A stretch of 26,631 bases of DNA from Clostridiaceae bacterium (GTDB taxonomy: Bacteria; Bacillota; Clostridia; Oscillospirales; Acutalibacteraceae). The notes beneath the pieces were generated by a model. That model worked only from the letters and a program-made list of their open reading frames with translations. It did not search any database and was not told the origin of the DNA. Positions 22,258 to 26,631 of the stretch are shown here, piece by piece. The number at the start of each line of letters is the position of its first letter. Position 1 is the first letter of the stretch. The stretch is from contig JAEDGK010000015.1 in the NCBI GenBank assembly GCA_016297555.1, positions 1-26,631 of the forward strand. The letters are read 5' to 3'. Both the position numbers and the translations under genes were made by a program.

Positions 22258-22376
22258 TTATTCAATAACTCCGCCGCCCAACACGGTTTCTCCGTCATAA
22301 AGCACCGCTCTTTTATCAGATAAGCCGCAACGCTGCTGTCAACGCCGCCGCTCATGGCAATCAGCGCCCTTTTCAT
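22258..22376 (-). pseudogene. mnmA: mnmA remnant: N-terminus fused to C-terminus by internal deletion
   Basis: The ATG at 22376 overlaps the iscU stop (ATGA) and begins a clear MnmA (tRNA 2-thiouridylase) start, with the PP-loop MSGGVDSSVAAYLIKE through codon 23 (22308). In another frame 22308-22258 reads AVLYDGETVLGGGVIE and a stop, which matches the conserved C-terminus of MnmA (compare AVFYxGE..LGGGxIE). About 320 codons between are missing and the two ends are out of frame, so the first frame runs on to a stop at 22248. Full MnmA is about 355-365 residues and adds sulfur delivered from IscS to the wobble U34 of tRNA; this copy cannot. The order iscS-iscU-mnmA is common in Clostridia. Confidence 0.82.
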
Positions 22377-22807
22377 TCTCCGCAGCAATGACCGCAGCTC
22401 TCGCAGTCGGGGAAAAGTGACGCGTCATATTCAATGCCGTTTTTATCGTAATAATCTTTAAGTGCCGCCTTGATTGCTTCCTCCGCAAGAACGGAGCAAT
22501 GCAGCTTATGCGCGGGCAGACCGTCAAGCGCCTCGGCAACGGCTTTGTTCGTCAGGGTCATAGCCTCCGAAACAGGCTTGCCCTTGATAAGCTCCGTTGC
22601 CATAGAGCTTGAAGCTATTGCGCTGCCGCAGCCGAAGGTTTCAAACTTAACATCCGATATAATATCATTATCGATTTTTAAATATATTTTCATTATATCT
22701 CCGCACTTGGCGTTGCCGACCTCGCCTACGCCGTCCGCGTCCTCAATAACGCCGACATTTCTCGGATTGCGGAAATGATCCATAACTTTTTCACTGTAAA
22801 GTGCCAT
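22373..22807 (-). CDS. iscU: Fe-S cluster assembly scaffold IscU/NifU-like
   Basis: A 144-residue U-type scaffold on which IscS-derived sulfur and iron form [2Fe-2S] clusters. The three ligand cysteines are C35 (KCGD, with D37), C60 (FGCGSAIASSS) and C104 (HCSVLAEEAI). The C-terminal tail carries four more cysteines (C135, C138, C141, C142; CESCGHCC), a feature of Clostridial IscU. It follows iscS by 10 nt, and its stop overlaps the ATG of the mnmA remnant. Confidence 0.96.
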   Translation of the reverse strand: MALYSEKVMDHFRNPRNVGVIEDADGVGEVGNAKCGDIMKIYLKIDNDIISDVKFETFGCGSAIASSSMATELIKGKPVSEAMTLTNKAVAEALDGLPAHKLHCSVLAEEAIKAALKDYYDKNGIEYDASLFPDCESCGHCCGE

Positions 22808-22817
22808 TTATTTTACC

Positions 22818-24005
22818 TCATTTAATTACAAATTCTTTTTTGCCCGTAACAAGGTCGCGCCATACGGGAGAAATCCCTCTGAGAAGCTCAACCACATCCG
22901 AAACCGCCTTTATCGTGTATTCTGCTTCATCAAGTGTGTTTTCCTCAGAAACCGAAAGGCGCAGAGAGCCGTGAGCGATTTCGTGAGGTCTGCCTATCGC
23001 CAAAAGCACATGGCTCGGGTCGAGCGAACCCGAGGTGCAGGCGGAGCCTGACGAAGCACATATCCCCTTGTCGTCAAGCAAAAGGAGAAGAGACTCTCCC
23101 TCTATGCCCTCAAAGCAGAAATTAACATTGCCGGGCAGTCGATTCTCGGCGTCGCCGTTGAGCACGGAGTGAGGAATTTTTGACAGACCGTCTATCAATC
23201 GGTCGCGGATTGCGGAAACCTTTTTTGCGTTTTCCTCGGCATTTCGGCAGGCTTCTTCAAGCGCCGCCGCCATTCCCATAATTGCAGGAATGTTTTCCGT
23301 GCCTGCGCGCTTGCCGCGCTCCTGAGCGCCGCCTTCGATGAGAACTGAAAGAGGAATTCCCTTTCGTGCGTAAAGCACGCCTATGCCCTTTGGACCGTGG
23401 AATTTATGAGCCGAGAGTGAGAGCATATCAATATTCATTTCCTGTGTGTTTATTGCAATATGCCCCGCCGCCTGAACGGCGTCCGTGTGGAAAATTACGC
23501 CCTTCTCGCGGCAAACTGCGCCGATTTCGGCAATCGGCTGAACCGTTCCTATCTCATTATTTGCAAACATAACCGTTACAAGGCAGGTATCGGGGCGGAT
23601 TGCCGCTTTAACCTCGTCTGCGGTTATTATACCGTTTTCGTGAACATCGAGCAGAGTTACTTCAAAGCCCTGCTTTTCAAGCTTTTTGAGCGTGTGCAAA
23701 ACTGCGTGATGCTCAAAAGCCGTTGAAATTATATGCTTTTTTCCGCTTCTTTCGCCGAGCTTGGCGGCGGAAATTATCGCCTGATTGTCAGCCTCGCTGC
23801 CGCCCGAGGTGAAGGTTATTTCCCTCGCAGAGCAGCCGAGACAGCCCGCTATTCGCTCGCGCGCATCGTTAAGCGCCTGCGCCGCCGTCTGACCCGCCGA
23901 ATGGAGGCTTGACGGATTGCCGTAAATTTCGTTCATATAAGGCAGCATTGCTTTAATTGAAGTTTCACTCATTTTTGTTGTTGCTGCATTATCAAGATAA
24001 ATCAT
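22818..24005 (-). CDS. iscS: Cysteine desulfurase IscS-like
   Basis: A 395-residue PLP enzyme of aminotransferase class V that converts cysteine to alanine and an enzyme-bound persulfide. The PLP lysine is K201 in SAHKFHGPKG, and the persulfide-forming cysteine is C323 in SSGSACTSGSLDPSHVL, the long-loop (group I, IscS/NifS) type. H100 in FEHHAV and the GTENIP segment are intact. AAAGGAAA precedes the ATG. It lies downstream of cysK, separated by a strong hairpin, and directly upstream of iscU, its sulfur acceptor. Confidence 0.96.
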   Translation of the reverse strand: MIYLDNAATTKMSETSIKAMLPYMNEIYGNPSSLHSAGQTAAQALNDARERIAGCLGCSAREITFTSGGSEADNQAIISAAKLGERSGKKHIISTAFEHHAVLHTLKKLEKQGFEVTLLDVHENGIITADEVKAAIRPDTCLVTVMFANNEIGTVQPIAEIGAVCREKGVIFHTDAVQAAGHIAINTQEMNIDMLSLSAHKFHGPKGIGVLYARKGIPLSVLIEGGAQERGKRAGTENIPAIMGMAAALEEACRNAEENAKKVSAIRDRLIDGLSKIPHSVLNGDAENRLPGNVNFCFEGIEGESLLLLLDDKGICASSGSACTSGSLDPSHVLLAIGRPHEIAHGSLRLSVSEENTLDEAEYTIKAVSDVVELLRGISPVWRDLVTGKKEFVIK

Positions 24006-24027
24006 AAAATTTTCCTTTCCCTTCAGA

Positions 24028-24065
24028 AAAGCCGATGCCGCAGCAGAAGCACGGGCATCGGCTTT
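24028..24065 (-). terminator. Hairpin between cysK and iscS (attenuator or weak terminator)
   Basis: AAAGCCGATGCC (24028-24039) and GGCATCGGCTTT (24054-24065) form a perfect 12-bp stem with a 14-nt loop. In the transcript the stem is followed by TTCTG, a poor U run beyond its own TTT end. It starts 6 nt after the cysK stop. It may reduce read-through into the Fe-S genes. Confidence 0.6.
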
Positions 24066-24071
24066 CTTGGA

Positions 24072-25004
24072 TTATTCTGAAAACAGCGGCGTTGAAAGAT
24101 ATCTGTCGCCCGTATCGGGGAGCAGGGCAACAATGGTTTTGCCCTCATTTTCGGGGCGCTGAGCAAGCTCAATCGCCGCCTTAACCGCCGCGCCCGAGGA
24201 AATGCCCACAAGCACGCCCTCACTTCTGCCTACAAGCTTGCCCGTAGCAAAAGCGTCATCGTTTGAAACAGTTATAATCTCGTCATAAACCGAGGTGTTG
24301 AGAACATCGGGAACAAAGCCCGCGCCTATTCCCTGAATTTTATGCGCGCCCGCAACTCCTGTTGAAAGCACGGCGGATGAAGCAGGCTCAACTGCAACAA
24401 CCTTAACATCGGGATTCTTTGATTTGAGATATTCGCCAACGCCCGTTACCGTTCCGCCCGTTCCGACGCCTGCAACAAAGATGTCAACCTTTCCGTCGGT
24501 ATCCTCATAGATTTCGGGGCCGGTGGATTCGCGGTGAGCCTTGGGATTGGCAGGGTTAACAAACTGGCCGGGAATAAAGCTGCCGGGCGTTGCGGCGGCA
24601 AGCTCCTCCGCCTTTGCGATTGCCCCCTTCATACCCTTTGCGCCCTCGGTGAGCACAAGCTCTGCGCCGTATGCCTTCATAAGCTGGCGGCGCTCAACGG
24701 ACATCGTTTCGGGCATAACTATTATAATTCGGTAGCCTCTTGCCGCCGCAACGGAGGCAAGACCGATGCCCGTGTTGCCCGAGGTAGGCTCAATGATAAC
24801 CGAGCCGGGCTTTAACTTGCCCGAAGCCTCCGCGTCATCAATCATAGCCTTTGCAATGCGGTCTTTAACAGAACCCGCGGGGTTGAAATATTCAAGCTTT
24901 GCAAGGATTTTTGCTTTAAGATTGAGCGATTTTTCAATATTTGTCAGCTCCAAAAGAGGAGTTTTGCCTATAAGCTCATCGGCTGATTTATATATTTTTG
25001 ACAT
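24072..25004 (-). CDS. cysK: Cysteine synthase A (O-acetylserine sulfhydrylase)
   Basis: A 310-residue PLP enzyme making cysteine from O-acetylserine and sulfide. The PLP lysine is K47 in NPAGSVKDR; the substrate loop PTSGNTGIGLA, the phosphate-binding GTGGTVTGVG and the GISSGAA motif are intact. The frame is open to 25019, but the ATG at 25004 is preferred: it follows GGAG by about 9-10 nt and starts MSKIYKSADELIGKTPLLEL as in the family. It lies 21 nt after metY. Confidence 0.97.
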   Translation of the reverse strand: MSKIYKSADELIGKTPLLELTNIEKSLNLKAKILAKLEYFNPAGSVKDRIAKAMIDDAEASGKLKPGSVIIEPTSGNTGIGLASVAAARGYRIIIVMPETMSVERRQLMKAYGAELVLTEGAKGMKGAIAKAEELAAATPGSFIPGQFVNPANPKAHRESTGPEIYEDTDGKVDIFVAGVGTGGTVTGVGEYLKSKNPDVKVVAVEPASSAVLSTGVAGAHKIQGIGAGFVPDVLNTSVYDEIITVSNDDAFATGKLVGRSEGVLVGISSGAAVKAAIELAQRPENEGKTIVALLPDTGDRYLSTPLFSE

Positions 25005-25025
25005 TGTTAAAATCTCCATAAATAA

Positions 25026-26309
25026 TTATTTGAGTGCGTCGAAACCGTTTTGCAGGTCGGCGATAATATCATCGATATGCTCCGTACCTATTGAAAGGCG
25101 GATGGTGTTCTGCTTAATATTCTGCTCGGCAAGCTCCTGCTCGTTGAGCTGGCTGTGGGTGGTAGTTGCCGGGTGGATAACAAGGCTCTTAACATCGGCA
25201 ACATTTGCGAGCAGAGAGAAAATTTTCAGATTATCAATAAATTTGTGGGCTTCTTCAACGCCGCCCTTTATTTCAAATGTGAATATTGAGCCGCCTCCGT
25301 TGGGGAAATACTTCTCATAAAGCGCGTGGTCGGGATGGTCGGGCAGCGAGGGGTGGTTGACCTTTTCAACCAAAGGATGGTTTACAAGGAAGTCGATAAC
25401 CTTTTGGGTGTTTTCCGCCTGACGCTCAATTCTCAGCGAGAGGGTTTCCGTGCCCTGCAACAGCAGGAATGCGGCAAACGGCGAAATAGCCGCGCCCGTA
25501 TCGCGAAGAATTACGGCTCTGATATAGGCAACAAAAGCGGCGGGACCTGCGGTGTCAACAAACGAAACGCCGTGATAGCTCGGGTTCGGCTTTGAAATAT
25601 CGGGGAATTTATCGGAAGCCGCCCAGTCAAACTTGCCCGAATCAACTATGATGCCGCCGAGGGTTGTGCCGTGACCGCCGATAAACTTTGTGGCGGAATG
25701 AACAACGATATCCGCACCGTGCTCAATGGGTCTGATAAGATAAGGAGTGCCGAAGGTGTTGTCAACAACCAGCGGCAAGCCGTGCTTGTGAGCAAGCTGT
25801 GCAAGCGCGTCAATATCGGGAATATCGCTGTTGGGGTTTCCGAGAGTTTCAATATAGATAGCTCTCGTATTGTCTTTTATCGCCGCTTCAACCTCGTCAA
25901 GATCGTGAATATTAACAAACGAAGCCGTAATTCCGAGGCTCGGGAAGGTGTGGGCAAGCAGGTTGTAGGTGCCGCCGTAAATCGTCTTCTGCGAAACGAA
26001 ATGCCCGCCGTTCTGACCGAGAGCCTGAAGAACATATGTAATCGCGGCAGCGCCCGAAGCAGTTGCAAGAGCCGCAACGCCGCCCTCAAGAGCAGCTATT
26101 CTCTTTTCAAAAACATCTTGGGTTGAGTTGGTGAGTCTGCCGTAAATGTTGCCCGCGTCTCTCAGAGCAAAACGGTCGGCAGCATGAGCGCAGTTATGAA
26201 AAACATAAGATGTGGTTGCATAAATGGGAACAGCGCGGGAATCGGTTGCGGGGTCGGGATTTTCCTGACCAACATGAAGCTGGAGAGTTTCAAATTTATA
26301 ATCAGACAT
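25026..26309 (-). CDS. metY: O-acetylhomoserine sulfhydrylase (aminocarboxypropyltransferase)
   Basis: A 427-residue PLP enzyme of the Cys/Met metabolism family that makes homocysteine from O-acetylhomoserine and sulfide, the direct route to methionine. The PLP lysine is K208 in HSATKFIGGHG; Y57 (YGRLTNST), D183 (VVDNTF) and the C-terminal RLSIGTEHIDDI are intact. The length fits MetY (about 425-430) and exceeds MetB/MetC (about 380-400). GAAAGGAAA lies about 10 nt before the ATG. It is the first full gene of the sulfur operon. Confidence 0.96.
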   Translation of the reverse strand: MSDYKFETLQLHVGQENPDPATDSRAVPIYATTSYVFHNCAHAADRFALRDAGNIYGRLTNSTQDVFEKRIAALEGGVAALATASGAAAITYVLQALGQNGGHFVSQKTIYGGTYNLLAHTFPSLGITASFVNIHDLDEVEAAIKDNTRAIYIETLGNPNSDIPDIDALAQLAHKHGLPLVVDNTFGTPYLIRPIEHGADIVVHSATKFIGGHGTTLGGIIVDSGKFDWAASDKFPDISKPNPSYHGVSFVDTAGPAAFVAYIRAVILRDTGAAISPFAAFLLLQGTETLSLRIERQAENTQKVIDFLVNHPLVEKVNHPSLPDHPDHALYEKYFPNGGGSIFTFEIKGGVEEAHKFIDNLKIFSLLANVADVKSLVIHPATTTHSQLNEQELAEQNIKQNTIRLSIGTEHIDDIIADLQNGFDALK

Positions 26310-26346
26310 GGTTTTTATTTCCTTTCAATGTTTAATTTTTATGTTT

Positions 26347-26388
26347 CGGCTCCCTCCGGAGGGAGCTGTCACGGAGTGACTGAGGGAG
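26347..26388. repeat. Palindromic element resembling dispersed repeats of gut Clostridia
   Basis: An 18-nt perfect palindrome GCTCCCTCCGGAGGGAGC (26349-26366) joined to GTCAC-GGA-GTGAC (26368-26380) and a further GAGGGAG. I recall similar two-hairpin sequences scattered through many Oscillospirales and Lachnospirales genomes; copy number here cannot be seen. It lies in the metY 5' leader, 38-79 nt before the ATG. Confidence 0.55.
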
Positions 26389-26484
26389 TTTATCATTTTT
26401 TGCGGAGCAATATTAAAAATCGGTCGCTCAGCCTTTACTGAATTCCGCATTACGCTACCCTTGGTATTCCGAAAATCAGTATTA

Positions 26485-26556
26485 TCAATCCATACATCGA
26501 CACATTCGTCCAAATCTGAAATTGGCTCTTAATAATCTTCCGAAAAGCTTTTTCAT
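26485..26556 (-). CDS. Possible 23-codon leader peptide ahead of metY
   Basis: The ATG at 26556 is preceded by AGAGG at 9-nt spacing and lies about 37 nt from the inferred transcription start. The peptide begins MKKLFGRLLR, is strongly basic, and ends MCRCMD followed by TGA and then an in-frame TAA. Two Cys and two Met codons in the last six are notable ahead of cysteine and methionine genes. The rest of the 322-nt upstream region holds the promoter, operator and palindromic element, and no other supported gene. Confidence 0.4.
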   Translation of the reverse strand: MKKLFGRLLRANFRFGRMCRCMD

Positions 26557-26575
26557 CTTTCTCAACCTCTTTTAC

Positions 26576-26601
26576 ATACTAACTTGGTAGGTTGGTGGTA
26601 T
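26576..26601 (-). promoter_or_regulatory. Candidate Rrf2-type operator at the metY promoter
   Basis: On plus, ATACTAAC (26576-26583), a 7-nt centre, then GTTGGTGGTAT (26591-26601); ACTAAC and GTTGGT form an inverted repeat with one mismatch, and TTGGTRGG is also repeated at 8 bp. It overlaps the -10 box and start site, a typical repressor position. The IscR encoded in the same operon is the best candidate, by inference. Confidence 0.5.
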
Positions 26602-26628
26602 TATAACGCCGTCAAACGCATTTGTCAA
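26600..26628 (-). promoter_or_regulatory. Consensus promoter of the metY-cysK-iscS-iscU-iscR operon
   Basis: On minus, TTGACA (26628-26623), 17-bp spacer, TATAAT (26605-26600). Both hexamers match sigma-A consensus exactly. The inferred start near 26593 gives a leader of about 283 nt. Confidence 0.9.
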
Positions 26629-26631
26629 GGG

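Noticed and set aside
26325..26513. 62-codon minus frame before metY
   Set aside because: Starts with TTG, lacks a ribosome binding site, and its end is made of the palindromic element.
26310..26592. T-box or SAM riboswitch upstream of metY
   Set aside because: No T-box consensus (GGTGG..CCGCG-type) and no SAM-I core was found on reading the leader.
1..26631. CRISPR arrays, tRNA or rRNA genes, insertion sequences
   Set aside because: No regularly spaced repeats, no cloverleaf or rRNA-like stretch, and no transposase frames were seen on reading both strands.

Overview
The window looks like chromosomal DNA of a low-to-mid GC Gram-positive anaerobe of the class Clostridia, probably an Oscillospirales/Ruminococcaceae-type gut organism. 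The evidence is the complete Firmicutes-type S10-spc-alpha ribosomal protein cluster, strong AGGAGG ribosome binding sites, zinc-binding forms of S4, S14 and L36, a KOW-domain gene between map and infA, a heterodimeric Firmicutes multidrug ABC exporter, and an iscS-iscU-iscR sulfur locus. The taxonomic call is inference from gene content and order; no rRNA is present.

Layout. Positions 1-592 hold the start of a D-alanyl-D-alanine carboxypeptidase (minus strand, cut by the window edge). A divergent gene at 794-1486 encodes a metallophosphoesterase. Positions 1535-5774 form a plus-strand operon: promoter, TTAA-repeat operator, MarR regulator, and two half-transporters of an asymmetric ABC exporter. 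A bidirectional terminator at 5791-5818 separates it from the converging ribosomal operon.

Positions 5838-20805 (minus strand, transcribed from high to low coordinates) carry 31 genes without a break: rpsJ-rplC-rplD-rplW-rplB-rpsS-rplV-rpsC-rplP-rpmC-rpsQ-rplN-rplX-rplE-rpsZ-rpsH-rplF-rplR-rpsE-rpmD-rplO-secY-map-KOW-infA-rpmJ-rpsM-rpsK-rpsD-rpoA-rplQ. The adk gene that usually lies between secY and map is absent; a 46-nt gap with a perfect hairpin is in its place. The cluster is driven by a promoter with an A-tract UP element (21125-21185) and a leader of about 313 nt. The leader contains an intrinsic terminator and a mutually exclusive 18-nt long-range helix that would act as antiterminator. 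This apparent attenuator is the most interesting signal in the window.

Positions 21431-21745 encode a small protein of unknown function. A large bidirectional terminator (21761-21814) separates it from a minus-strand sulfur operon: metY (O-acetylhomoserine sulfhydrylase), cysK, iscS, iscU, a collapsed mnmA remnant, and an iscR-like Rrf2 regulator. This operon would make homocysteine and cysteine, draw sulfur from cysteine, and assemble Fe-S clusters, with the cluster sensor encoded last. Its promoter has consensus -35 and -10 boxes with 17-bp spacing and an inverted repeat over the start site, a plausible Rrf2 operator. The leader also holds a possible 23-codon reading frame ending in Cys and Met codons, and a palindromic element resembling dispersed repeats of gut Clostridia.

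The mnmA remnant keeps about 23 N-terminal codons (PP-loop) and the last 16 codons, joined out of frame; roughly 1 kb has been lost, either in the genome or in the assembly. No tRNA, rRNA, CRISPR array, insertion sequence or prophage gene was seen.
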